Below are positions 32,329 to 40,300 of a stretch of DNA of 40,300 nt, in pieces (the stretch's first letter is position 1; every line of letters starts with the position of its first letter). The notes below the pieces were generated by a model, which did not search any database, was not told where the DNA came from, and saw only the letters and a list, made by a program, of their open reading frames with translations. Where the stretch lies: the NCBI GenBank assembly GCA_900471925.1, contig UCGV01000042.1, forward strand, positions 1 to 40,300, read 5' to 3'. Both the position numbers and the translations under genes were made by a program. This DNA comes from Hyphomicrobiales bacterium (lineage in GTDB: Bacteria; Pseudomonadota; Alphaproteobacteria; Rhizobiales; Rhizobiaceae).

Positions 32329-34340
32329 CGATCGACAGCTCGACGTCGCTCCGGGTTCTTGCCAACTATTGCGCGGCCGCCGCCGAAAGCATGGGCTGGA
32401 CCCTGATGCGCACGGCCCATTCCACTTTCGTCAAGGAAACCGAGGATTTTTCCTGCCAGGTTCTCAGCCCGGAAGGGCTGACGGTCGCCTCTCCGCGCAC
32501 ATTCGGAGCGACATGGTATACCGGCCTTGACTACGGCGGCGTGATCAGCCGCTTCGACTATCGCGAGGGCGATATCTGCGTCTGCTCCGACCCCTATTCG
32601 GGGTTTGTCGCGACCCACGCTCCCGACCTTCACATGTGGAAACCGGTTTTCTGGGAAGGCGAACTCATGTGTTTCGTCGGCAACCATATCCACAACACGG
32701 ATGTCGGCGGGGCGGTTCCCGCTTCCCTGTCGAGGACCTTGACGGAGGTTCACCAGGAGGGACTTCGCGTTCCGCCCATGCGGCTGATGCGGGACGGAAA
32801 ACTCAACCAGGACCTCGTCGATATCATCCACACCAATGTGCGGATGCCGGAGCAGAACTGGGGAGATCTCAATGCACAGATCGCCTGCGTGACGGTCGGC
32901 GAGGCCAAGGTCCATGATATCATCCGGCGTTTCGGCAAGGACGGTTTCCGGACAGGGCTCGGCCAGCTTCTCGACTATTCAGAGGCGCAGGCGCGCCGGG
33001 TGATAGCCGGCCTGCCCGACGGTGACTATTTCTTCGCCGACTATGCCGACGAGGATCAGGCCGGCGGCTATCCGGTACGCATGGCGGTGACGCTGCGCAT
33101 CAAGGGCGACAGCCTCACGGTGGATTTCACAGGCTCGGACCCGCAGCTCGTCTCCTCCCTCAACATGCCGACCGGCGGCAATGAACGCCACGCCTTGGTG
33201 ATGGTCGGCGTGATGTACGCGCTTTACTGCCTCGACCCGACCATGCTCCTGAATTCCGGCCTGATGCGGCCGGTCACGGCGATCCTGCCTGAGGGGACGG
33301 TGGTCAATGCAACGAGCCCCGCCGCCGTCGGCATGCGCAGCCTGATGTGCAATCTGGCGCAGACGGCCGTCATCGGCGCCTTCTGCCGGGTCGTTCCGGA
33401 CCGTATGCCGGCATCGCCAGGCAGCGGCCTGTCCATCATGAACGTCAAGACATCGACGCGCGCCGGACGCACGGTCATGGCCTCGATCGGGCCGGTGGGT
33501 GGGGGTGCGGGCGGCGGCCCGAAGGCGGACGGTGTCGAGGGTTGTGGCGCCAACATGTCCTTCCTCAAGAACACGCCCGTCGAGATCAACGAGGCGGAAG
33601 TGCCGATTTCGATCCGCCGTTACGGTCTCGTTCCAGACTCCGGTGGGCCCGGACGTTTCAGGGGCGGGTTGGGCCTGGAAATGGAGTTCCAGCTCTTTGC
33701 ACCGCAATCGATGGTGACGGCGCGCAACCGGGACAGGTCGAATTTTTCCGCCTGGGGGCTTGCCGGCGGCCGGTCCGGGGCGGTCTCCCGCTTCATCAAG
33801 AATCCGGGAACGGCAAGAGCCGTCGAACTGGGATCGACGGATATCATCCATTGCGATCCGGGCGACGTCATCCTCATCCAGGGACCGGGAGCCGGCGGCT
33901 ATGGACATCCCTACGATCGTCCTCCTGCCGATGTCGCCTTCGACGTGCGGCGCGGCTTCGTCTCGGCCGACAGCGCCCTGGCGGACTATGGCGTCGTGTT
34001 CAGGGCCGATGGCGAGGTTGATCTCGACGCCACCGGCGCCTTGCGTTCAAAGCGGGACGCGACGTCTCAAACGGCGGAATTCGGACATGGGCCGTTCCGC
34101 GTGGCCTTTGAAGAGGTCTGGACCATCGCGCGTTACGAGGCGCTGACGGCAATCCTTGCGGCTCTGCCTGTGTCGTGGCGCTACTTCGTCAAACACCGGA
34201 TCTTTGCCGAGATCGGCAGGAACATGCCTGCCGCCGCCGGCGATGCATTGGACGTCTGGGCCGCCTATGCGCAGGTCGTACAGCAGTTTCCGGATCTTCC
34301 CGACCTTGGGGACATCCAACTGCGCCAGGCAGCGGAATAA
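32325..34340 (+). CDS. hyuB: Hydantoinase B subunit, ATP-dependent type (copy 1)
   Basis: A 671-residue protein of the HyuB family, the obligate partner of the A subunit encoded just before. Characteristic stretches are HSTFVKETEDFSCQVLSPEG, SDPYSGFVATHAPDLHMWKP, HNTDVGGAVPASLSRT (likely metal site) and GLVPDSGGPGRFRGGLGLEM. Length is normal to slightly long for the family because of a C-terminal tail beyond the GYG region (about residues 525-671). The complex would open a lactam, hydantoin or related ring at the cost of ATP. The next gene, a flavin oxidoreductase, follows after 16 bases. Confidence 0.88.
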   Translation: MTIDSSTSLRVLANYCAAAAESMGWTLMRTAHSTFVKETEDFSCQVLSPEGLTVASPRTFGATWYTGLDYGGVISRFDYREGDICVCSDPYSGFVATHAPDLHMWKPVFWEGELMCFVGNHIHNTDVGGAVPASLSRTLTEVHQEGLRVPPMRLMRDGKLNQDLVDIIHTNVRMPEQNWGDLNAQIACVTVGEAKVHDIIRRFGKDGFRTGLGQLLDYSEAQARRVIAGLPDGDYFFADYADEDQAGGYPVRMAVTLRIKGDSLTVDFTGSDPQLVSSLNMPTGGNERHALVMVGVMYALYCLDPTMLLNSGLMRPVTAILPEGTVVNATSPAAVGMRSLMCNLAQTAVIGAFCRVVPDRMPASPGSGLSIMNVKTSTRAGRTVMASIGPVGGGAGGGPKADGVEGCGANMSFLKNTPVEINEAEVPISIRRYGLVPDSGGPGRFRGGLGLEMEFQLFAPQSMVTARNRDRSNFSAWGLAGGRSGAVSRFIKNPGTARAVELGSTDIIHCDPGDVILIQGPGAGGYGHPYDRPPADVAFDVRRGFVSADSALADYGVVFRADGEVDLDATGALRSKRDATSQTAEFGHGPFRVAFEEVWTIARYEALTAILAALPVSWRYFVKHRIFAEIGRNMPAAAGDALDVWAAYAQVVQQFPDLPDLGDIQLRQAAE

Positions 34341-34356
34341 GGAAGGATCAGAATCC

Positions 34357-35577
34357 ATGAACGACACCATTTCGACAGGCCAGATTTCAATCGGCCAGGC
34401 GGAGCGCGCGCCCCAATCGGCCATGCTGTTCAGTCCGCTTACGCTGCGGGACGTGACCTTTCCGAACCGGATCGTGCTCGCCCCGATGCAGATGTACAAA
34501 TCCAGGCCCGATGGCCGGTTTACCGATTGGCATTTCCAGCATCTTGCCCGGTTTGCCATCGGTGGCGCGGGCACGGTCATGACCGAAGGACTGATTGTCG
34601 ATCCGGTCGGCCGCAATACCTATGGCGATTGCGGGATATGGAGCGACGACCAGGTGGGCCCGCTTGCCCGGATGGTCGATTTCCTTCACGCCAACGGCAC
34701 CCTTGCAGCCTGCCAGCTCCATCACGCCGGTCCGAAGTCTGCGCGCCAGCGTCCATGGGAAGGTCTCGGGCCGCTCGGCGACAAAGAGGCCGCCATGGGA
34801 GAGCCGGCTTGGCAGCCGGTCAGTTCCTGCGACGGCAAGACACTCGATAACTGGCATCAGCCGAGAGGCCTGACGGTCGACGAAATCAAGACGCTCGTGG
34901 ATGCCTATGCCGCCGCCGCCAGGCGTTGTGACAGGGCCGGCTTCGACGTCCTGGATGTGCATGCTGCCCATGGTTATCTCCTGCACTCCTTCCTGTCTCC
35001 GGTGTCCAACAGGCGCGAGGATGCCTATGGCGGCGACCGGGCCGGCCGCATGCGGATCCTGCTTGAGATTGCCGAGGCCCTGCGGGCTGCCTGGCCGTCC
35101 GGCAAGCCGATCTTCTTCAGGATCTCCTGCGTCGATTGGCGACAGGATCTTGACACCAGAACGGACGGATGGACAATCGAGGACAGCATCGTGTTGGCCG
35201 GCGAACTGGCAGCACGTGGTGTCGATGTGATCGACTGCTCTTCCGGCGGGATAAGGGCCGAAAATTCGCTGATGGATTATGCCAAGCAGCGGCGAAAGCT
35301 CTCGCGCGGTCATCAGGTTCCCTACGCCGAGCAGATCCGCAAGCAGGCCGGTGTTCCGACCATGGCCGTCGGCGTCATTCTCGATGGCGTGCAGGCGGAA
35401 GCGATCTTGCAGGCGGGCCAAGCGGACCTTGTTGCCGTTGGTCGTGAATTCCTGACCGACCCCCATTGGGGGCTGCACGCTGCCCAGCAGCTCGGGATCG
35501 ACCCCGAATGGTCGCTCTGGCCGCCAAGCTATGGCTGGTGGCTGAGCTTGAGGGAAAAAATCGGCATCGAGGCCTGA
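34357..35577 (+). CDS. Old Yellow Enzyme family NADH:flavin oxidoreductase
   Basis: A 406-residue FMN barrel enzyme. Seen are LAPMQMYKS at the start of the barrel (41-49), QLHHAGPKS (120-128), and the substrate-binding pair His202/His205 in VHAAHGYLLHSFLSP. The length and lack of a C-terminal FAD/NAD domain match the YqjM/XenA-type branch rather than dienoyl-CoA reductases. It should reduce an activated C=C bond (for instance in an unsaturated lactam or imide), or run the reverse. I start at the ATG at 34357 behind GGAAGG. It is the last gene before a strong terminator, so the binding protein, HyuA, HyuB and this enzyme form one unit. Confidence 0.9.
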   Translation: MNDTISTGQISIGQAERAPQSAMLFSPLTLRDVTFPNRIVLAPMQMYKSRPDGRFTDWHFQHLARFAIGGAGTVMTEGLIVDPVGRNTYGDCGIWSDDQVGPLARMVDFLHANGTLAACQLHHAGPKSARQRPWEGLGPLGDKEAAMGEPAWQPVSSCDGKTLDNWHQPRGLTVDEIKTLVDAYAAAARRCDRAGFDVLDVHAAHGYLLHSFLSPVSNRREDAYGGDRAGRMRILLEIAEALRAAWPSGKPIFFRISCVDWRQDLDTRTDGWTIEDSIVLAGELAARGVDVIDCSSGGIRAENSLMDYAKQRRKLSRGHQVPYAEQIRKQAGVPTMAVGVILDGVQAEAILQAGQADLVAVGREFLTDPHWGLHAAQQLGIDPEWSLWPPSYGWWLSLREKIGIEA

Positions 35578-35595
35578 TGTGAACGGCCGGAACGG

Positions 35596-35634
35596 TGGCA
35601 AAGGGGCGCGGTATCCGCGCCCCTTTGCCATTTT
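35596..35634 (+). terminator. Strong rho-independent terminator
   Basis: A perfect 16-bp stem (TGGCAAAGGGGCGCGG at 35596-35611, complement at 35615-35630) with a three-base loop TAT is followed by TTTT. It lies 19 bases after the stop of the Old Yellow Enzyme gene and ends the first hydantoinase operon. The stem also reads well on the other strand, though nothing there needs termination. Confidence 0.9.
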
Positions 35635-35778
35635 GGACTTCCTCGGCTTTTCTCAACGCGGGTGGTCAGCCACCAATGACGCGCCATGCCGATGATATTT
35701 ACATATGGCCAGGATCGCGATCTCTTGACGTATCGTGCAAAACCCCGGTCGCTCATTGAAGCTTTGAGGTGCCTGACA

Positions 35779-36705
35779 ATGAATCTCGCGTCATGTTTCT
35801 ACCTGATAAAGATTGCCGAGCACGGCAGCCTGTCGAATGCGGCCGTCGTCCTTGGTGTTACGCAATCCGCGCTCAGCCGGTCCATTCGCGAGTTGGAGGC
35901 CGAGCTCGGCGTTCCGGTCTTTCACCGTGATGGCCGTGGCGTCAGTCTGACGGAAGAAGGAAAGGTCGTCCTGGAAGCCGCGCGATCGGTAACCGCGACT
36001 GTAACCGACCTGCGCTCCACGCTGGATGCCAATAAGGGCGTCATCGCCCGCGAGATCACGGTTGGCCTGCTGCCCTCGACGGCAAAATTGCTGACCGTTC
36101 CGCTGATGGCCAAGCTGCGAGAGGATTTTCCAGGCACCAGGATGCAGATCGTCGAGGGCTCGACAGGACACCTTGCCGAATGGCTGAACGACGGGCGATT
36201 GGATCTCGTGGTCACCAATGACAGTCCCACGATCAAGCGCTTCAATCCCGAACCGGTTCTGACTCACCATCTGCATCTTGCGGCCGCACGTGGCGCTCCG
36301 CGCCTGCCAGCCGAGATACCCTTTGCGGACCTTGCATCCTATCCGCTGGTGATCCAGAGCCGCAACCATGCGACCCGTCGCGAGATTGACCACCTTGCCG
36401 GGGAACAGGGCGTTCGCCTCAACGTCGCCGTCGAGGCAGACAGCATGACGGCCATCTCCCAGCTCGTGACCGCCGGTTTTGCTTGCAGTCTTATTCCGCA
36501 TTTCGCGGTAGAGCCGGCGACGATGCAGAGCGCCGTCGTCGTCGATCCCGGTATCGAGCGGACGATCTGCCTCGTCGCTCCCCTGGTTGGCGCGCGGGGC
36601 CAAGGCCTTAGCCAGATGATCCGCAGCTTTAGATCCGAAATCAGGGCCGTCTACCAGCGCTTCTCGGACAACAGCGCTCCCACACCACCGCAGCCGGCTC
36701 CCTGA
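35779..36705 (+). CDS. LysR-type transcriptional regulator
   Basis: A 308-residue regulator. The helix-turn-helix covers residues ~1-60 (EHGSLSNAAVVLGVTQSALS then RSIRELEAELGVPVFHRDGR), followed by a linker helix and a two-lobed effector-binding domain ending near 300. The ATG at 35779 is supported by GAGGTG ten bases upstream; the open frame extends further but the family begins here. It lies between the two hydantoinase gene pairs, on the same strand, and 96 bases ahead of the second pair. It therefore probably controls that pair, and perhaps the first. Unlike the two LysR relics elsewhere in the window, this gene is intact; its C-terminus does not resemble theirs. Confidence 0.92.
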   Translation: MNLASCFYLIKIAEHGSLSNAAVVLGVTQSALSRSIRELEAELGVPVFHRDGRGVSLTEEGKVVLEAARSVTATVTDLRSTLDANKGVIAREITVGLLPSTAKLLTVPLMAKLREDFPGTRMQIVEGSTGHLAEWLNDGRLDLVVTNDSPTIKRFNPEPVLTHHLHLAAARGAPRLPAEIPFADLASYPLVIQSRNHATRREIDHLAGEQGVRLNVAVEADSMTAISQLVTAGFACSLIPHFAVEPATMQSAVVVDPGIERTICLVAPLVGARGQGLSQMIRSFRSEIRAVYQRFSDNSAPTPPQPAP

Positions 36706-36801
36706 TCGGACAGAGGTTGGCAATACCGAAATCTGTTATGAGGAGCCACGTGCCCCGTCCTCGCATATCGTCCGCTGACATCATTCACGCGGAGATACGA
36801 G

Positions 36802-38868
36802 ATGGGCCAACGCATAGGGGTCGATATCGGCGGATCATTTACCGATTTCGCCATACTCGACGAAGAGACGAAAACATTGAGGGCGCTCAAGGTCTTTTCC
36901 AGACCGGACAAGCCCGGCGCTGAAATCGCAGCAGGCATCGAGCTTGCCGGAACGCGTTACGGCATCAGACCCGACGAGGTCAGCTATTTTACCCACGGCA
37001 CCACGGTCGGCGTCAACACGGTGATCCAGCGCAAGGGGATCAAGCTCGCACTGTTTACCACCGAGAATTTCAGCGACGTGCTAGAACTCGGGCGCCTGAA
37101 GCTGCCGGCAATGTTCGACCTTTTGTCGCGCCGGCCTGCTCCATTGGTGACGCGCGACATGGTCTGGGGCCTGTCCGAGCGCCTCAATTCCGACGGCACG
37201 CAGATGCGCCCGCTTGATCCCGAAAGCGTCGAGACCGCCACCCGCGCAGCCCTTGCCGCAGGTGCCGAGGGCATCGTGATCGCGCTCCTGCATTCCTACC
37301 GCAACCCGGTGCATGAACGCGAGGCCAAGCATCTCGTCAAGCGCTTTGCCCCGGGCGTGCCGGTCTTCACGAGTGCCGAAGTCTGGCCCATCATTCGTGA
37401 ATTCGAGCGGACGACGACGGCGGTGATTGGTGGTTACGTGCAGCCGCGCATTGCCCACTATCTCGGCTCGCTTCAACGCGCGCTCAAGGACATGGGCGTG
37501 CCGGCGGAAGCCCGGCTGACGAAGTCGAATGGCGGCGTGATGAGTGCAGAACAGGGCAAGACCGATTGCGTGCAGATGATCCTGTCAGGCACGGCGTCGG
37601 GGGTCATCGGCGCGAGTTTCGTCGCCAAGATCTGCGGGCTCCATGAATGCATGAGCCTCGACATCGGCGGCACATCCGCCGATGTCGCACTGATCGTTGA
37701 TGGCGAGCCGCAATACGGCATGGGGGAACATATCGGCGATCACCAGATTCATGTGCCGTCAATTTCAGTCACGTCGATCGGCGAGGGCGGCGGATCGGTC
37801 GCCTGGGTCGATGAGTTCGGTGTATTGAAGATCGGTCCGGAAAGTGCTGGTTCGACACCTGGACCAGCCTGTTACGGCCGCGGCGGAACGCGGCCGACCA
37901 TCACCGACGCCTTTGCCGTCTGCGGCATCATCGGCCAGGCCGATCTCGGTTATAATGCGGTCAAGGTGGATGTGGAGGCGGCCCGGCGGGCAGTTGCGAC
38001 GCTGACCGAAAAGACCGGACAAAGCGTCGAAGAAACCGCCGAGGCGATCATCAACGTCGCCGTTTCCGGCATGTATGCGAAGATTACCGGTCTCGTCACC
38101 CGTTTCGGCGTCGATCCCCGCACCACGGCAATGATGCCCTTCGGCGGTGCCGGCCCGATGATGGGATGCCTGCTCGCAGAGGAAATGGGCATGCCGGAGA
38201 CGGTGATCCCGACAACACCCGGTGTGCTTGCGGCACTTGGGGGATTGGTCGCCGACCTCAAGAACGATTTCATCCGCACGATCTACGTGGATCTGACTGC
38301 GGAGGCGCTAGCGGGTATTCAGTCCGGCTTTGCAGAGCTTCGCGCGTCTGCAGAACGCTGGCTTCGCGAGGATCAGCGCTATGACGGTGAAGGAAGTCTC
38401 ACCTATTCGGCAGACATGCGCTATCGCGGCCAGTCCTATGAAATCGAGACGATAGTGGACGCCGATGCCGTCTTGTCCGGTCATCTCGCCGCCTTGGAAG
38501 ACGCGTTTCATCAGGCGCATGAAAAGGTCTACGGTCATGCCCAGCGCGACGCACGCGTGCAGATCGTCAATCTGCGGCTTGTCGTGGCTGGCCGCCAGCC
38601 GCTTCCGCAATTGCCCAGAATTGAGGTGGGCACGGGCGCTCCCTCGCCACTGCGCATGATCAATTGCTGGATTTCGGGACGCTGGGTTCCCGTCTCGCTC
38701 TACACTCGCGGCGAGTTAAGGGCCGGGCAGGCATTCAACGGTCCGGCCGTCATCGCCCAGGACGACACCACCACCTTCGTGCCAGAACATCATCGGGTTT
38801 TCGTTGATCCGTATGGCCATCTCCGCATCACCAAGGAAAACATCGATGTTGCAGACCAGAACGATTAA
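36802..38868 (+). CDS. hyuA: Hydantoinase/oxoprolinase A subunit, ATP-dependent type (copy 2)
   Basis: A 688-residue HyuA-family protein, collinear with copy 1 at 30280-32328 and clearly its paralogue (opening GVDIGGSFTDFAILDEETK, YFTHGTTVGVNTVIQRKG, SLDIGGTSADVALI, FGGAGPMMGCLLAEE). All ATP-binding blocks are preserved, so it should be active. Differences concentrate in the surface segments around 125-160 and near the C-terminus. A good ribosome site (GGAGATACGAG) precedes the ATG. The B-subunit start overlaps its end by 23 bases. Which substrate distinguishes it from copy 1 cannot be read. Confidence 0.88.
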   Translation: MGQRIGVDIGGSFTDFAILDEETKTLRALKVFSRPDKPGAEIAAGIELAGTRYGIRPDEVSYFTHGTTVGVNTVIQRKGIKLALFTTENFSDVLELGRLKLPAMFDLLSRRPAPLVTRDMVWGLSERLNSDGTQMRPLDPESVETATRAALAAGAEGIVIALLHSYRNPVHEREAKHLVKRFAPGVPVFTSAEVWPIIREFERTTTAVIGGYVQPRIAHYLGSLQRALKDMGVPAEARLTKSNGGVMSAEQGKTDCVQMILSGTASGVIGASFVAKICGLHECMSLDIGGTSADVALIVDGEPQYGMGEHIGDHQIHVPSISVTSIGEGGGSVAWVDEFGVLKIGPESAGSTPGPACYGRGGTRPTITDAFAVCGIIGQADLGYNAVKVDVEAARRAVATLTEKTGQSVEETAEAIINVAVSGMYAKITGLVTRFGVDPRTTAMMPFGGAGPMMGCLLAEEMGMPETVIPTTPGVLAALGGLVADLKNDFIRTIYVDLTAEALAGIQSGFAELRASAERWLREDQRYDGEGSLTYSADMRYRGQSYEIETIVDADAVLSGHLAALEDAFHQAHEKVYGHAQRDARVQIVNLRLVVAGRQPLPQLPRIEVGTGAPSPLRMINCWISGRWVPVSLYTRGELRAGQAFNGPAVIAQDDTTTFVPEHHRVFVDPYGHLRITKENIDVADQND

Positions 38869-40300
38869 CCGCGCGATGCTGCAGGTCCTGGCGGACTACT
38901 GCTCTGCAACGACAGAAGCGATGGCGCATACACTGATGCGCACAGCACACTCGAGCTTCGTGAAGGAAACCGAAGATTTCACGACGCAACTCGTGACGCC
39001 GGCCGGAGAGACGTTTGCCTCGCCCAAGGGGCTCGGTGCGACGTGGTTTACCGGTTTGGATTATGGTCCGGCCATCCGTATGATCGACAGCTATGAGGAA
39101 GGTGCCATCTATCTGACCTCTGACCCCTATTCGGGCCATGTCGCCACACATGCACCGGACGTGCACGCGTGGAAGCCGGTCTTTCATGGCGGCGAGCTCA
39201 TCTGCTTTGTTGCCTGCCACGTCCACAATACCGATGTCGGCGGCGCCGTGCCAGCCTCGCTTTCCCGCTCCCTGATCGAAGTGCAGCAGGAGGGCCTTCG
39301 CTTGCCCCCGATGAAGGTCTGGCAGGACGGTCAATTCGACAGGAACCTGATCCGGATCATCGAGACGAATGTTCGCATGCCGGAACAGAATTGGGGCGAC
39401 CTCAATGCTCAGGTCGCCTGCCTCAATACGGGCGAGGCCAAGGTTCACGAGATGATCAAGCGGTTCGGCGTGGACGTCATTCGCGCCTGCCAGTCCGAGC
39501 TTCTGGATTACGCCGAAGCCCAGGCACGCAAGATCGTCGCTACCATTCCGGACGGCAAATATTTCTTCGCCGACTATGCCGATGAAGACAGCGACGGCGG
39601 TGTTCCCTGCCGTGTCGCGGTGACGCTGAAGGTCGATGGCGACAACCTGACGCTCGATTTTACCGGGTCCGATCCGCAACTCGGATCGTCCTTGAACATG
39701 CCGACCGGCGGAAATCCACGGCATGCACTAGTGACGATCGCCGTCATTCTCGTCCTGTCGACCTTGAATCCCCATCTTGTCCTGAATTCGGGCACGACGC
39801 GTCTCGTCACTGCCATTCTGCCTGAAGGCAGTGTCATGAACGCGGTGGCACCAGCCGCCGTCGGCATGCGCAGCCTGATCGTGGCCGTGTCGCAGCTCGC
39901 CATTCTCGGCGCCTTCCAGCAAGCACTTCCAGACCGGCTCGCCGCATCGCCCGGCGGTGCGGCGTCGCTGTTGAACGTCAAGACGATCGATCGCTTCGGT
40001 CGCCAGATCATGGCCTCGATCGGTCCCGTCAGCGGCGGCGGTGGTGGCGGTCCGCAGTTGGACGGCGTTGAAGGAAGCGGCGGAAACCGCTCTTTCCTCC
40101 GCAACACGCCGGTCGAAATCAACGAGATCGAAGTTCCGATCCATATCAGCAAATACGGATTGGTGCCGGATTCCGGTGGTGCCGGCCGCTATCGTGGTGG
40201 CACTGCCATGCTCATGGAGTTTCAGGTCTTTTCTCCCAATTCCGTCGTTACCGCCCGAAATCGCAATCGGACCCGTTTTGCGTCCTGGGGCGTGCTGGGT
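38846..40300 (+). CDS. hyuB: Hydantoinase B subunit, ATP-dependent type (copy 2, cut by window end)
   Basis: An open frame of 485 codons that runs off the window end; copy 1 is 671 residues, so about 190 are missing here. It opens MLQTRTINRAMLQVLADYC and keeps the family blocks HSSFVKETEDFTTQLVTPAG, SDPYSGHVATHAPDVHAWKP, HNTDVGGAVPASLSRS and GLVPDSGGAGRYRGG. The ATG at 38846 lies eight bases after AAGGA and overlaps the A-subunit gene by 23 bases; a second in-frame ATG at 38876, just past that gene's stop, lacks a ribosome site. It forms the complex with the A subunit of copy 2. Confidence 0.88.
   Translation, partial: MLQTRTINRAMLQVLADYCSATTEAMAHTLMRTAHSSFVKETEDFTTQLVTPAGETFASPKGLGATWFTGLDYGPAIRMIDSYEEGAIYLTSDPYSGHVATHAPDVHAWKPVFHGGELICFVACHVHNTDVGGAVPASLSRSLIEVQQEGLRLPPMKVWQDGQFDRNLIRIIETNVRMPEQNWGDLNAQVACLNTGEAKVHEMIKRFGVDVIRACQSELLDYAEAQARKIVATIPDGKYFFADYADEDSDGGVPCRVAVTLKVDGDNLTLDFTGSDPQLGSSLNMPTGGNPRHALVTIAVILVLSTLNPHLVLNSGTTRLVTAILPEGSVMNAVAPAAVGMRSLIVAVSQLAILGAFQQALPDRLAASPGGAASLLNVKTIDRFGRQIMASIGPVSGGGGGGPQLDGVEGSGGNRSFLRNTPVEINEIEVPIHISKYGLVPDSGGAGRYRGGTAMLMEFQVFSPNSVVTARNRNRTRFASWGVLG

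Overview
The window looks like accessory catabolic DNA from an alphaproteobacterium, most likely Rhizobiales (Rhizobium/Agrobacterium/Sinorhizobium type). The clues are GC-rich coding DNA, chains of 4-bp ATGA overlaps, three complete ABC importers with four linked regulator genes or relics, and hydantoinase/oxidase gene sets typical of rhizobial replicons. This assignment is an inference; no rRNA or other taxonomic marker is present. I saw no tRNA, CRISPR array, insertion sequence or replication origin.

Region A (1-9354) is one minus-strand operon bracketed by two decayed, same-strand copies of the 3' end of a LysR regulator gene (1-246 and about 8987-9354). From promoter to end it encodes an acylphosphatase-fold protein lacking the catalytic residues, a stand-alone Rieske [2Fe-2S] protein, a Rieske-oxygenase catalytic subunit that has lost its own Rieske cluster, a GST-like protein, a purine-deaminase-type amidohydrolase, and a BMP-family (nucleoside/purine type) ABC importer. 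A cluster-less oxygenase with a separate Rieske donor and a GST-like partner recalls the NdmC/NdmD/NdmE N7-demethylase of caffeine degraders. With the deaminase and importer, it suggests uptake, N-demethylation and deamination of an N-methylated or oxidised purine, for example 7-methylguanine. This is the most interesting locus in the window.

Region B (9442-23542) looks like a carbohydrate/amino-compound regulon around an RpiR-type regulator. Minus strand: SetA-like MFS exporter, GH20 hexosaminidase, SDR dehydrogenase, RpiR regulator and RidA. Divergent plus strand: SnoaL/NTF2-like protein, M81 (MlrC) metallopeptidase, and a fold-III PLP enzyme of the D-threonine aldolase/D-serine dehydratase type. 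Convergent with these is a second minus-strand operon: Gfo/Idh/MocA oxidoreductase, two sugar permeases, sugar-binding protein and MalK-like ATPase. AT-rich GAAAATAA(A)TT motifs occur in both promoter regions and are candidate RpiR sites.

Region C (24022-40300) pairs a minus-strand XRE-cupin regulator, PotA/B/C-like importer and FAD amine/amino-acid oxidase with a divergent plus-strand run: the matching binding protein, hydantoinase A and B (ATP-dependent type), an Old Yellow Enzyme, a strong terminator, a LysR regulator and a second, paralogous hydantoinase A/B pair whose B gene runs off the window end. It probably imports and degrades a cyclic amide or N-methylated amine; the substrate cannot be read from sequence alone.
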